A stretch of DNA of 12,253 nt from Elusimicrobiota bacterium (GCA_028869495.1 JAGWRY010000031.1:1-12253); one strand, 5' to 3'. Shown: positions 1 through 8,525, counted from the first letter of the stretch. A program made the numbers and translations. The notes: a model not told the origin generated them from the letters alone.

Positions 1-974
1 ACACCGTGGTCTTCAAGCCGGCGTCCTTGGTGCCCGCGATGGCGGTCAAGCTCGTCGAGATCTTCGAGGAAGCCGGGCTGCCTCCGGGCGTGCTCAACCT
101 CATCCTCGGCGCGGGCTCGCTGCTCGGCGACACTCTGGTCGAGGACCCCCGCATCCGGGCCGTCTCGTTCACGGGCTCCAACTCGGTCGGAAAGCGCGTC
201 CACACGATCTGCGGGACCCGCGGCGTGAAAGTCACCTGCGAGATGGGCGGCAAGAACCCGGCCGTCGTCTGGGGCGACGCGGACCTGGAGCTCGCGCTCG
301 CCGGCGTCGTCAAGGGCGCCTTCGGCTCGACCGGCCAGCGCTGCACCGCGACCTCGCGCCTGGTCCTCGACGAGCGCATCGCCGACGAGTTCCTGAAAAA
401 GCTGGTCGCCGAAGCCGCCAAGATGAAGATCGGCGACGGCCTGGAGCCCGGGATCGGCCTGGGCCCGGCCGTCGACGAGTCCCAGCTCGAGACCGACCTC
501 GAGTCCATCGCGATCGCCAAGAAGGAGGGCGCCGAGCTCCTCTGCGGCGGAGGCCGCCCCTCGGGCGAGACCCTCGCGCACGGCTTCTTCGTCGAGCCGA
601 CCGTCTTCGACCGCGTCGACCCGAAGTCGCGCCTGTGGCGCGAGGAGGTCTTCGGGCCGGTGCTGGCCGTCGCCCGCGCGAAGACCTTCGACGAGGCCCT
701 GGCGCTCGCCAACGACTGCGAGTTCGGCCTGACCTGCGCGCTCTACACGCAGGACCTGACGCTGGCGATGCGCTTCGCCGAGGGCATGGAGGCGGGCATG
801 GTCCACGTCAACAGCCCGACCATCGGCGGCGAGGCCCAGGTCCCGTTCGGCGGGGTCAAGGGCTCCGGCGTCGGCGACCGCGAGATGGCCGAGGAAGGCG
901 TGCACTTCTTCACCGAGCTCAAGACCGTCTTCCTCGACTACACGGGCGCGCGGCGCTCGTCGAACATCTACTAG
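1..974 (+). CDS. Aldehyde dehydrogenase (NAD(P)+-dependent), C-terminal part; 5' end outside window
   Basis: This is an ALDH-superfamily enzyme that oxidises an aldehyde to a carboxylate with NAD(P)+ in the cytoplasm. The reading frame is open back to base 1 with family-like residues (TVVFKPAS), so the GTG at 6 is internal and about 150 N-terminal residues are missing. Counting from that codon, the visible parts are the cofactor-binding KPAS lysine (about residue 4), FTGS (55-58), the general-base glutamate in EMGGKNP (E79) and the catalytic cysteine in GQRCTATS (C113, codon 342-344). A typical FGPV motif and an intact C-terminus follow. The GSTGQRCTATSR context and the VHVNSP/PFGGVKGSG segment resemble the 2-oxoglutarate-semialdehyde and succinate-semialdehyde dehydrogenase branch. 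With aminotransferase and polyamine-transport genes downstream, a semialdehyde or aminoaldehyde substrate is likely, but the exact substrate cannot be read here. The family call is firm. Confidence 0.95.
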   Translation, partial: TVVFKPASLVPAMAVKLVEIFEEAGLPPGVLNLILGAGSLLGDTLVEDPRIRAVSFTGSNSVGKRVHTICGTRGVKVTCEMGGKNPAVVWGDADLELALAGVVKGAFGSTGQRCTATSRLVLDERIADEFLKKLVAEAAKMKIGDGLEPGIGLGPAVDESQLETDLESIAIAKKEGAELLCGGGRPSGETLAHGFFVEPTVFDRVDPKSRLWREEVFGPVLAVARAKTFDEALALANDCEFGLTCALYTQDLTLAMRFAEGMEAGMVHVNSPTIGGEAQVPFGGVKGSGVGDREMAEEGVHFFTELKTVFLDYTGARRSSNIY

Positions 975-981
975 GGGCCGA

Positions 982-1584
982 GTGACGCCCTACTCGGCCG
1001 TCGTCGCGGGGGGACTCGCCGGCCTGGCCGGCGCGGCCCTCGCGCACGTGCTGACCGCCTTCGTCCTGCGCGCCGGGGGCGGGGCCTGGCTCAGCGGCCC
1101 CTTCGGGCCGCCGTTCCTGGCCCTCGCGCTGAACCTCGGGTTCCTTTACGGCGCGATCGGCGCCGGGGCCGCGCCCGCCCGCCGCGCGCCGGCCGCCGCG
1201 CTGGGCTTCCTGGGCCCGTTCCTGGGCCTGAGCCTCCCGTTGTTCGTGATCAGCCGCATGAGTCTGCCCTCCCGCGTCGAGGCCGTCGGCGCCGTCTACG
1301 TGCTCGCGCTCTGGGGCACGATCGCCGCTCTCGGCGTCCTCGCCGCGCGCACGCGCGGCTGGCGCGGGGCGCTGGCCGCCGTGCTGGGCTCCTTGGCCGC
1401 CTATCTGTTCCTGACGCTCGTCCTGATGGCCCTGCCCGGCTACGACGCGACGCGCTGGAGCCCGCTGGGCTGGCTGCCCTCGCCGGTCAATCTGCTGGAC
1501 GGCCTGCTCTCCGGAGCGGGCCTGTGCCTGGCTTTGTCGCTCGATGAACTTTTGCTTCGGAAGACGAAGAGGAGACCCGCATGA
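982..1584 (+). CDS. Hypothetical six-helix integral membrane protein
   Basis: I do not recognise this 200-residue protein. By eye it has about six hydrophobic segments (near residues 5-28, 44-64, 71-90, 101-121, 128-150 and 172-188). The loops are short, with Arg-rich stretches at 66-69 and 123-128, and the tail is basic (RKTKRR, 193-198). I see no catalytic or binding motif. The start is GTG at 982, seven bases after the aldehyde dehydrogenase stop, with AGGGG at 973-977 as a possible ribosome binding site. The stop overlaps the ATG of the next gene (ATGA, 1581-1584), so it is probably co-translated with the aminotransferase. Codon use matches the neighbours, which supports a real gene. Its position between a dehydrogenase and an aminotransferase hints at a transport or membrane-linked role in the same pathway, but this is inference only. 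Confidence 0.75.
   Translation: MTPYSAVVAGGLAGLAGAALAHVLTAFVLRAGGGAWLSGPFGPPFLALALNLGFLYGAIGAGAAPARRAPAAALGFLGPFLGLSLPLFVISRMSLPSRVEAVGAVYVLALWGTIAALGVLAARTRGWRGALAAVLGSLAAYLFLTLVLMALPGYDATRWSPLGWLPSPVNLLDGLLSGAGLCLALSLDELLLRKTKRRPA
1571..1574 (+). promoter_or_regulatory. Ribosome binding site for the 1581 aminotransferase
   Basis: GGAG, in a purine-rich GAAGAGGAG context, ends six bases before the ATG at 1581. It lies inside the 3' end of the preceding membrane-protein gene. Together with the ATGA overlap it fixes the aminotransferase start and suggests translational coupling. Confidence 0.6.
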
Positions 1585-2909
1585 AGACCAAGACCCCGCC
1601 GTCCGCCAAGACCGCCGATCTCTCCGCCGCCGAGAGCGCCGCCCTGCGCGCCAAGCACGTCCTGCCCCTGCCCGGCCCGATGTTCGCCAAGCCGATCCAG
1701 ATCGTCGACGGCCGCGGACAGTTCCTCTACGACGAGGACGGCAAGGAGTACCTCGACGGCTTCGCCGGGGTCGCGACCGTCTCGATCGGGCACTCGCATC
1801 CCCACTTCGTCGGGATGCTGAAGGCCCAGATCGACCGCCTCCAGCACAACCCGCCGCTCTACCTGCACCCGGGCGTCGGGACCTTCGCCAAGCGCCTGGC
1901 CGACAAGGCCAAGACCGTCAATCCGGACATGGGCGTCTGCTTCTTCACGAACTCCGGCTCCGAGGCCAACGAGATGGCGGCGATGCTGGCCAAGGCCTAC
2001 ACCGGGCGCTCCGAGTTCGTCGCCGTCCAGCGCTCCTACCACGGCCGCACCGTGATGACCGTCGCCCTGACCGGCCAGCACGCGTGGCGCAACCTCGCCC
2101 CGTTCCCGCCCGGCGTCTCCTTCGCGCCGACCGACTACGCGTACCGCTTCGACGGGACGCCCGAGCAGTCGACGAAGGCCGCGCTGAAGGGCCTCGAGGC
2201 GACGCTGAAGACCTCGACCTCGGGCCGGATCGCCGCGTTCTTCGCCGAGACCATCATGGGCGTCGGCGGCGCGATCACGCCGGGCAAGGCCTACTTCCCC
2301 GAGGCGGTCGAGCTGGTCCACAAGCACGGCGGGCTCTTCGTCTGCGACGAGGTCCAGGCCGGCGTCGGACGCACCGGGACGCACTACTTCGGCATCAAGC
2401 ACTGGGGCGCCAAGCCCGACATCCTGGTGATGGCCAAGGGCCTCGGCAACGGCTATCCGATCGGCGCCGTGATCACGACGCCGGAGATCGCGGCCTCGGT
2501 CAAGGGCCTGAACCACTACAACACCTTCGGCGGCGGCCCGATGGCGATGGCCGCCGCGCACGCGGTGATGGACGTCGTCGAACGCGAGGACCTGGCCGCC
2601 AACGCGGCGAAGGTCGGCGCGAGGCTCAAGGGCGCTCTCGAGAAGATCGCCGCGCGGTCGCCGCGGGTCGGCGAGGTCCGCGGCATGGGCCTGATGCTGG
2701 GCGTCGAGCTGGTCAAGGACAAGAAGACGAAGGAGCCGGCCCCGGAGCTGACCGTGGCGATCGTCGAGCGCATGAAGGACGCGGGCGTCCTGGTCGGCAA
2801 GGGCGGCCTCGAGGGCAACACGATCCGCATCAAGCCCCCGCTGATCCTGACCGCGGCCGACGCCGACCGCATCGCGGCCGCGCTCGAGGCGGCGCTCGCG
2901 GATGCCTGA
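1581..2909 (+). CDS. Class III (PLP) aminotransferase, AGXT2/omega-amino-acid:pyruvate type
   Basis: This is a 442-residue PLP-dependent class III aminotransferase, of full length for the family. Visible landmarks are the early EDGKEYLDGFAG segment (52-63), IGHSHPH (69-75), the cofactor-phosphate loop NSGSEAN (124-130), SYHGRT (152-157), the PLP-pyridine aspartate in CDEVQAGVGRTG (D256), the Schiff-base lysine in MAKGLGNGYP (K286) and the NTFGGGP loop (314-320). The pattern YLHPGVGTFAKRLADK with FFTNSGSEANEMAAMLA looks like the alanine-glyoxylate aminotransferase 2 / beta-alanine or 3-aminoisobutyrate transaminase branch rather than GabT. Such enzymes move an amino group from an omega-amino acid or small amino acid to pyruvate or glyoxylate. 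Putrescine or GABA as donor would fit the neighbouring Pot importer but is not shown by the sequence. The stop overlaps the next start by eight bases. Confidence 0.93.
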   Translation: MKTKTPPSAKTADLSAAESAALRAKHVLPLPGPMFAKPIQIVDGRGQFLYDEDGKEYLDGFAGVATVSIGHSHPHFVGMLKAQIDRLQHNPPLYLHPGVGTFAKRLADKAKTVNPDMGVCFFTNSGSEANEMAAMLAKAYTGRSEFVAVQRSYHGRTVMTVALTGQHAWRNLAPFPPGVSFAPTDYAYRFDGTPEQSTKAALKGLEATLKTSTSGRIAAFFAETIMGVGGAITPGKAYFPEAVELVHKHGGLFVCDEVQAGVGRTGTHYFGIKHWGAKPDILVMAKGLGNGYPIGAVITTPEIAASVKGLNHYNTFGGGPMAMAAAHAVMDVVEREDLAANAAKVGARLKGALEKIAARSPRVGEVRGMGLMLGVELVKDKKTKEPAPELTVAIVERMKDAGVLVGKGGLEGNTIRIKPPLILTAADADRIAAALEAALADA

Positions 2910-3303
2910 AGCGGCGCTGCGACGGGCTCTCGGCGGCGTCTGCGCCGCCTTCGGCCTCCTGCACCTGGCGCCGGCGGCCTACGTCTGGCTCTCGTCGCTG
3001 GGGCCGGTGCCGGTGCTGATCCGCGCGCGGGCGTGGAGCCTGTTCTTCTACGTCCACTTCATCGCGCTGGTCGTCGCCGGCTACGGCCTGCTCGCCGTCT
3101 CGTCCGTGCGGACGAGGGTCTTCCACGGCGGCCCGATGATCGACTTCTCGATCGGCGCCGTCGGCTTCATGACGCTCGAGTCCGTCTGCGCGGCGGGCCT
3201 GCGCGCGGCGTCCTGGCCCGCGCTGATTCCCGGCGCCGCGCTGGCCGTCTTCGGCCTGCGCCTGATGGGCGGCCGGCCGCTCCTGGACCCGAAGGGGCTT
3301 TGA
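2902..3303 (+). CDS. Small four-helix membrane protein, unknown function
   Basis: I do not recognise this 133-residue protein. It has about four hydrophobic segments (residues 10-32, 46-68, 80-100 and 104-122), a basic N-terminus (ALRRAL), Arg residues in the first and second loops, and a short polar tail. The helices carry polar residues such as H21, H52 and E93, but I know of no motif that they form. Its ATG at 2902 lies inside the last codons of the aminotransferase (overlap ATGCCTGA), so its translation is probably coupled to it. Codon use is like the neighbours. It ends just upstream of rocD, and its last codons and stop lie beside and within the proposed rocD promoter. Its role may be linked to the flanking aminotransferases, but nothing in the sequence proves it. 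Confidence 0.7.
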   Translation: MPEAALRRALGGVCAAFGLLHLAPAAYVWLSSLGPVPVLIRARAWSLFFYVHFIALVVAGYGLLAVSSVRTRVFHGGPMIDFSIGAVGFMTLESVCAAGLRAASWPALIPGAALAVFGLRLMGGRPLLDPKGL

Positions 3304-3309
3304 TAGAAT
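3301..3309 (+). promoter_or_regulatory. Putative extended -10 promoter of rocD (leaderless)
   Basis: TGA-TAGAAT matches an extended -10 element (TGn plus TATAAT with one mismatch) and ends seven bases before the ATG at 3317. Transcription would begin at or next to that ATG and give a leaderless mRNA. No good -35 box is visible at 15-18 bases upstream. The element overlaps the stop codon of the preceding gene. The equivalent element in front of potA makes a chance match less likely. Confidence 0.45.
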
Positions 3310-3316
3310 GCCCGCG

Positions 3317-4522
3317 ATGACGCCCAAGACCCGCGCCGCGATCGCCCTCGCCGAACGCTGGGGCGCGCACAACTACCATCCGCTCCCCGTCGTGATCACG
3401 CGCGCGAAAGGCGTCTTCGTCTGGGACGTCGACGGCCGGCGCTACTACGACTTCCTGTCGGCCTACTCCGCGCTCAACCAGGGCCACAACCATCCGGCGA
3501 TCGTCGCCGCGGCGAAGCGCCAGCTGGGGCGCGTCGCGCTGACCTCGCGCGCCTTCCACAACGACCGCCTCGGGCCTTACCTGAGCAAGCTCTGCCGCCT
3601 CGCGCGCCAGGACATGGCCCTGCCGATGAACTCCGGAGCCGAGGCCGTCGAGACCGCGATCAAGGCGATGCGCCTGTGGGGCTACAGAACGAAGAGGATC
3701 CCGGCCGGGCGCGCGAAGATCGTCGTCTGCGAGAACAACTTCCACGGCCGCACGACGACGATCGTCGGCTTCTCGTCGGACCCGGGCTCCCGCGACGGCT
3801 TCGGCCCCGCGACGCCCGGCTTCGTCGCGGTCCCGTACGGCGACCTGCGCGCCCTCGCGCGCGCGCTCGGCCCCGAGACCGCCGGCTTCCTCGTCGAGCC
3901 GATCCAGGGCGAGGCCGGCGTGATCCTTCCGCCGCCCGGGTATCTGAAGGCCGCGCGCGAGCTCTGCGCGCGCCGCCGCGTCCTCTTCTGCGCCGACGAG
4001 ATCCAGACCGGCCTGGGCCGGACCGGCGCGCTCTTCGCCTGCGGCCGCGAGAAGGTCGTCCCCGACCTCTACGTGCTCGGCAAGGCCCTGTCGGGGGGGC
4101 TCTATCCCGTGTCGGCTCTCGTCGGCCGCCGCGAGGTCCTCGGGCTCTTCACGCCCGGCACGCACGGCTCGACCTTCGGCGGCAGCCCGCTGGCCAGCGC
4201 GATCGCCGACGCCGCGCTGGACGTGATCGTGCGCGAGCGCCTGCCGCAGAGGTCCGCCCGCCTCGGCGCGCGCTTCCTCGCGCGACTGAAGACCCTGAAG
4301 CACTCGCGGCTGATCGACGTCCGCGGACGAGGCCTGATGCTCGCGCTCGAGTTCTCGGTCCCCGTGCGCCCGCTCGTCGTCGACCTGATGCGCCGGGGCC
4401 TGCTGGCCAAGGACACGCACGAGAACACGATCCGCTTCGCCCCGCCGCTGGTCATTACCGAGCGCCAGCTCGACGACGCCTTCGCGCGCATCGCGGCCGC
4501 CGTCGCCGCCTTCCGCGCGTGA
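3317..4522 (+). CDS. rocD: Ornithine--oxo-acid aminotransferase
   Basis: The enzyme converts L-ornithine and 2-oxoglutarate to glutamate 5-semialdehyde and glutamate, using PLP, in the cytoplasm. The protein is 401 residues from the ATG at 3317, or 404 from the ATG at 3308. Numbering from 3308, the ornithine-aminotransferase hallmarks are GAHNYHPLPVV (19-29), SAYSALNQGHNHP (51-63), MNSGAEAVETAIK (107-119), FHGRTT (145-150), EPIQGEAG (197-204), the aspartate of CADEIQTGLGRTG (D230), the Schiff-base lysine in LGKALSGG (K259), GSTFGGSPLA (287-296) and HENTIRFAPPLVI (371-383). Y23, Y53, R148, E202 and R376 match ornithine-binding residues of the human enzyme by my reading. I prefer 3317 because a -10-like TAGAAT overlaps the 3308 codon. 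If transcription is read through from upstream, 3308 with AAGGGG ten bases before it is possible. It could serve ornithine catabolism or proline synthesis. Confidence 0.96.
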   Translation: MTPKTRAAIALAERWGAHNYHPLPVVITRAKGVFVWDVDGRRYYDFLSAYSALNQGHNHPAIVAAAKRQLGRVALTSRAFHNDRLGPYLSKLCRLARQDMALPMNSGAEAVETAIKAMRLWGYRTKRIPAGRAKIVVCENNFHGRTTTIVGFSSDPGSRDGFGPATPGFVAVPYGDLRALARALGPETAGFLVEPIQGEAGVILPPPGYLKAARELCARRRVLFCADEIQTGLGRTGALFACGREKVVPDLYVLGKALSGGLYPVSALVGRREVLGLFTPGTHGSTFGGSPLASAIADAALDVIVRERLPQRSARLGARFLARLKTLKHSRLIDVRGRGLMLALEFSVPVRPLVVDLMRRGLLAKDTHENTIRFAPPLVITERQLDDAFARIAAAVAAFRA

Positions 4523-4534
4523 CCCCGGACCCGG

Positions 4535-4543
4535 TGGTATAAT
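4535..4543 (+). promoter_or_regulatory. Putative extended -10 promoter of the pot operon (leaderless)
   Basis: TGG-TATAAT is a perfect consensus -10 hexamer with the extended TGn motif, in the 27-base gap between rocD and potA. The hexamer ends six bases before the GTG start at 4550, so the predicted first transcribed base is at or near the start codon. The six bases between are CCTCCC and contain no Shine-Dalgarno sequence. A TATAAT is conspicuous in DNA this GC-rich. The best -35-like match (GTGACC, 4519-4524) is spaced only 13 bases away and is probably not meaningful. Confidence 0.6.
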
Positions 4544-4549
4544 CCTCCC

Positions 4550-5654
<1,105 letters not shown>

Positions 5655-5662
<8 letters not shown>

Positions 5663-6710
5663 GGTCACCCGCCGCGACTTCCTGAAGGCCGCGGTCCTGC
5701 TCCCGCTGGTCCCGGCCGCGCTCGCCGCCTGCCGCCGCGCCGGCTCCGAGCGCGTCGTCAACTTCTACAACTGGTCCGACTACATCGGCAAGGACGTCCT
5801 GCCGAACTTCACGAAGGAGACCGGGATCAAGGTCAACTACGACCTCTTCGCCGACGAGGAGGCGATGTTCGCGAAGATCCGCGCCGGCGCCCGCGGCTAC
5901 GACCTGATCGTCATCGGCGACTACCTGATCCCGCGCTTCCGGCTGCTGCGCCTGATCGACCCGATCCCGCCCGGCGTGCTGAAGAACCGCGGCAACATCG
6001 CCCCGCGCTTCCGGCGCGCGTCCTACGACCCCGACGAGGCCGTCGTCCCCTACCTGTGGGGCACGACCGGGATCGGCTACAACCGCAAGACGGTCAAGAA
6101 GAAGCCGACCTCGTGGTGGGACCTGTGGGACCCGCGCTACAAGGGGCGGCTGTCGATGCTCGACAACGTCCGCGACTGCGTGTCGCTGGCCCTCCAGCTC
6201 CTCGGGATCCCCGAGACGACCGACGACCCGGCGGACCTCCAGAAGGCGCACGACCTCCTGGTCAAGCAGAAGCCGCTCGTCGCGATGTACTCGAGCTCCT
6301 CGTACCTGGACAGCCTCGTCGCCGGCGAGATCGAGCTCGCGATGACCTGGTCCGGGGACCTGTTCCAGGCCGCGCGGGACAACCCGTCCCTCGACTACGT
6401 GATCCCGAAGGAGGGGACCTACATGTGGGTCGACTGCCTGGCCCTCGTGCACGGCTCGCGCCACCGCGCCGACACCCTGCGCCTGATCGACTACCTGCTC
6501 GAGCCCCGCGTCGCCGCCGACAACGCGAACGCCGTGCGTTACGCGACCCCGAACGCGAAGGCGATGCCCTACATCGACCCGGTCCTGCGCCGCGACCCGC
6601 GCGTCTACCCGCCGCCGGACCGGATGAAGACGCTCGCGCTCCACCACGTGCTGACCCCGGAGCAGACCGAGATGTGGAATCGCGTCTGGGCCGACGTGAA
6701 GGTGGCCTGA
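5655..6710 (+). CDS. potD: Polyamine ABC transporter substrate-binding lipoprotein PotD
   Basis: This periplasmic or outer-leaflet binding protein captures spermidine, putrescine or a related amine for PotABC. It has 351 residues. The N-terminus is a signal sequence with a Tat-like TRRDFLK motif (5-11), a hydrophobic stretch and a lipobox LAAC (23-26, lipidated Cys26). PotD/PotF features follow: VVNFYNWSDYIG (34-45), FTKETGIKV (52-60), YDLIV (82-86), the WGTTGIGYN hinge (135-143) and the TWSGD and MWVDCLA pocket segments. W40, W232, W258 and D260 line up by eye with polyamine-pocket residues of E. coli PotD. The pocket glutamate there (E171) appears to be aspartate here (D174). The ligand is therefore probably a polyamine, but this pocket change leaves the specificity open. 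The start ATG is inside the potA stop region, with GAGGA only two bases upstream. Confidence 0.94.
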
Positions 6711-7576
6711 TGCTCGACCGGGCGCTGTCCTGGCTGCTCGGCGGGCGCCGGCCGACCGCCAGCCACCTCCTGCTGGCCCCGTCGGCCGTCTGGCTGACGA
6801 TCTTCCTGCTGCTGCCCTCGGCGGGCCTGCTCGCGCTCTCCTTCGCGCACAACGGGCCCTACGGCGCGGTCTCCTGGACGCTCGGCCTGCAGAACTACCG
6901 CCGCGCGTTCAACCCGGAGTACGTCCCCGTGCTCCTGCGCACGCTGGTCTTCTCCGGCGGGACCACCCTGATCTGCCTGCTCCTCGGCTACCCGCTGGCC
7001 TACTACCTGAGCTTCCGCGCCGGGCGCCGCCGCGGCGCGCTGATCATCGCGCTGATGGTGCCGTTCTGGACCTCGGCGCTGGTCGCCTTCTACAGCTGGA
7101 TGATCATCCTCGGGCGCGAGGGCCTGCTCAACGCGGTCCTGCGCCGCCTCGGCCTCGTCTCCGCCCCGCTCGCCCTCCTGTACACTCCGTTCTCGCTCTT
7201 TCTCGGCCTGGTCTATTTTTATCTGCCGTTCACCGTCCTGCCGCTCTACGGCTCGCTCGAGAAGATCCCGCGCCAGTACGTCGAGGCCGCCTACGACCTC
7301 GGCGCCGGCCGCTGGAGCGCGTTCCGCCAGGTCACGCTGCCCCTGTCCATGCCCGGGATCGTCGCCGCCGTCCTGCTGACCTTCGTGCCCTGCCTCGGCG
7401 ACTTCCTGACCGCGGAGCTCCTCGGCGGCCCGCGCTACTACCTGGTCGGCAACCTGATCTCGAACCAGTTCCTGATGGCCCAGGACTGGCCGTTCGGCGC
7501 CGCGCTGACCTGCCTCCTGCTGGCCGGGCTGGTCGGGGGCTTGTGGCTCTACCGCCGCTGGGAGGCCGTCGCGTGA
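6710..7576 (+). CDS. potB: Polyamine ABC transporter permease PotB
   Basis: This is the first inner-membrane permease subunit (288 residues) of the polyamine importer. The start ATG shares one base with the potD stop (TGATG, 6708-6712), which marks coupled translation; longer readings of this frame upstream run through potD and are shadows. Hydrophobic segments are near 20-45, 74-101, 108-134, 154-180, 212-236 and 262-280, the six expected for this family. The cytoplasmic EAA loop that docks onto PotA is visible as EAAYDLGAGRWSAFRQVTLP (192-211). The segment with PCLGDFLTAELLGG (227-240) is typical of PotB. A short run of A/T-ending codons (7211-7224) stands out in otherwise GC-rich coding DNA. 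The stop overlaps potC by four bases. Confidence 0.94.
   Translation: MLDRALSWLLGGRRPTASHLLLAPSAVWLTIFLLLPSAGLLALSFAHNGPYGAVSWTLGLQNYRRAFNPEYVPVLLRTLVFSGGTTLICLLLGYPLAYYLSFRAGRRRGALIIALMVPFWTSALVAFYSWMIILGREGLLNAVLRRLGLVSAPLALLYTPFSLFLGLVYFYLPFTVLPLYGSLEKIPRQYVEAAYDLGAGRWSAFRQVTLPLSMPGIVAAVLLTFVPCLGDFLTAELLGGPRYYLVGNLISNQFLMAQDWPFGAALTCLLLAGLVGGLWLYRRWEAVA
7560..7565 (+). promoter_or_regulatory. Ribosome binding site deciding the potC start
   Basis: GGGAGG lies seven bases before the GTG at 7573, at the end of potB. This strong Shine-Dalgarno sequence and the GTGA overlap favour 7573 over the GTG at 7543, which would add ten residues read through the end of potB. Confidence 0.65.
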
Positions 7577-8367
7577 GGAAGGGGCGGGGGCTCAAGCTCT
7601 ACTGCGCCGCGCTCTACGCGTTCTTGTACGCGCCGCTGGCGGTGATGACCGTCTTCTCGTTCAACCGCGCGCACCGCAACGTCGTCTGGCTCGGCTTCTC
7701 GCTGAAGTGGTACGGGGTCCTGTTCCACGACGCGGAGATGATGCGCGCGGCGCTGACCACCCTGGAGCTGGCCGTCTCCGCCTCCGCGATCTCCGGCGCG
7801 CTCGGCCTGCTGGCGGCCTACGCGCTCGTGCGCCACAAACCGTTCCCCGGGCGGGGCGTCTACGCGACCCTCCTCGACGTCCCGCTGATGATCCCGGAGG
7901 TCGCGCTCGGCGTGGGCCTCTTGAGCTTCCTGGTCCGCATGGGCTACGAACTGAACTTCGGGGCCCTGGCCTGCGCGCACGCGCTGATCTGCCTGCCCTA
8001 CGCCGTCGGCGCGGTGCGCGCGCGCCTGCAGTCCTCGGGCGGGGAGCGCCTCGAGGAGGCCGCGATGGACCTCGGCGCCGACGAGTGGACGGCCTTCCGG
8101 AAGGTGACCCTGCCGCTGGCGATGCCGGCGGTCGTCTCGGGGGCGCTGCTGGCCTTCACGATCAGCTTCGGCGACTTCGTGACCTCGTTCTTCCTGTCCG
8201 GGATCGGGGTCACGACCCTGCCGGTCAAGATCTACTCGATGATGAAGTTCGGCGTGACCCCCGAGATCAACGCGCTGTCGGTCCTCCTGCTCGCCGCGAC
8301 CTTCGTCCTGCTCGGGGTCAACGCGCTGTTCGCGTCGAACCCCGGCGAATCCTCCGTCCGCGCCTGA
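7573..8367 (+). CDS. potC: Polyamine ABC transporter permease PotC
   Basis: This is the second inner-membrane permease subunit, pairing with PotB. From the GTG at 7573 it has 264 residues, the usual length for PotC. Hydrophobic segments are near residues 10-30, 64-86, 100-121, 130-148, 182-205 and 234-255. The PotA-docking EAA loop is EEAAMDLGADEWTAFRKVTL (161-180). The segment FSFNRAHRNVVWLGFSLKWY (28-47), the IPEVALG stretch (107-113) and the DFVTSFFLSG stretch (201-210) are characteristic of the PotC/PotI group. It is the last gene of the plus-strand block. Its stop at 8365-8367 is followed 14 bases later by a large palindrome that could end transcription. Confidence 0.94.
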   Translation: MRKGRGLKLYCAALYAFLYAPLAVMTVFSFNRAHRNVVWLGFSLKWYGVLFHDAEMMRAALTTLELAVSASAISGALGLLAAYALVRHKPFPGRGVYATLLDVPLMIPEVALGVGLLSFLVRMGYELNFGALACAHALICLPYAVGAVRARLQSSGGERLEEAAMDLGADEWTAFRKVTLPLAMPAVVSGALLAFTISFGDFVTSFFLSGIGVTTLPVKIYSMMKFGVTPEINALSVLLLAATFVLLGVNALFASNPGESSVRA

Positions 8368-8381
8368 ACGGCGACGACGAA

Positions 8382-8497
8382 ACCACGAAGACACAAAGAC
8401 ACGAAGGCAGGCCGGGCGACCAACGGATTTAAGGGCTAACGGATAACGAAAGTCGTTAACCCTTCTTCCGTTCTTCGTGTCTTTGTGTCTTCGTGGT
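8382..8497. repeat. 116-base imperfect palindrome with 25-base perfect arms (dispersed repeat / possible bidirectional terminator)
   Basis: The left arm 8382-8406 begins ACCACGAAGACACAAAG, and the right arm 8473-8497 is its exact reverse complement over 25 bases. Inside are further nested complements: AACGGA (8422-8427) with TCCGTT (8467-8472), and AAGGGCTAACG (8431-8441) with CGTTAACCCTT (8454-8464, one mismatch). Near the tip TAACGA (8444-8449) and TCGTTA (8453-8458) form an alternative 3-base-loop hairpin. A 15-base left-hand stretch (8407-8421) is unpaired. The composition is clearly richer in A/T than the flanking genes. CACGAAG-type repeats of this kind are, to my knowledge, common between genes of diverse environmental bacteria, with no agreed function. 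The position between converging operons suggests a terminator role, but no long T-tract is present. Confidence 0.8.
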
Positions 8498-8501
8498 AAA
8501 T

Positions 8502-8525
8502 CCGTTCGTTCAACGACCCGAACGG
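8502..8525 (-). terminator. Possible terminator hairpin at the end of the minus-strand operon
   Basis: CCGTTCG (8502-8508) and CGAACGG (8519-8525) form a 7-base-pair stem with a 10-base loop that includes the stop codon of the small ORF. On the minus strand the stem is followed by ATTTACC, which is only a weak U-tract. Termination could instead rest on the adjoining large palindrome. Confidence 0.3.

Noticed and set aside
6056..7576. A 506-residue plus-strand frame ending in PotB
   Set aside because: The first 218 residues are a shadow of potD in another frame. PotB begins at the ATG at 6710, at the TGATG junction.
8407..8472. Possible CRISPR-like or small RNA locus in the repeat interior
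   Set aside because: There are only two inverted arms and no regularly spaced direct repeats. The structure is a single nested palindrome, and no promoter for a small RNA is evident.
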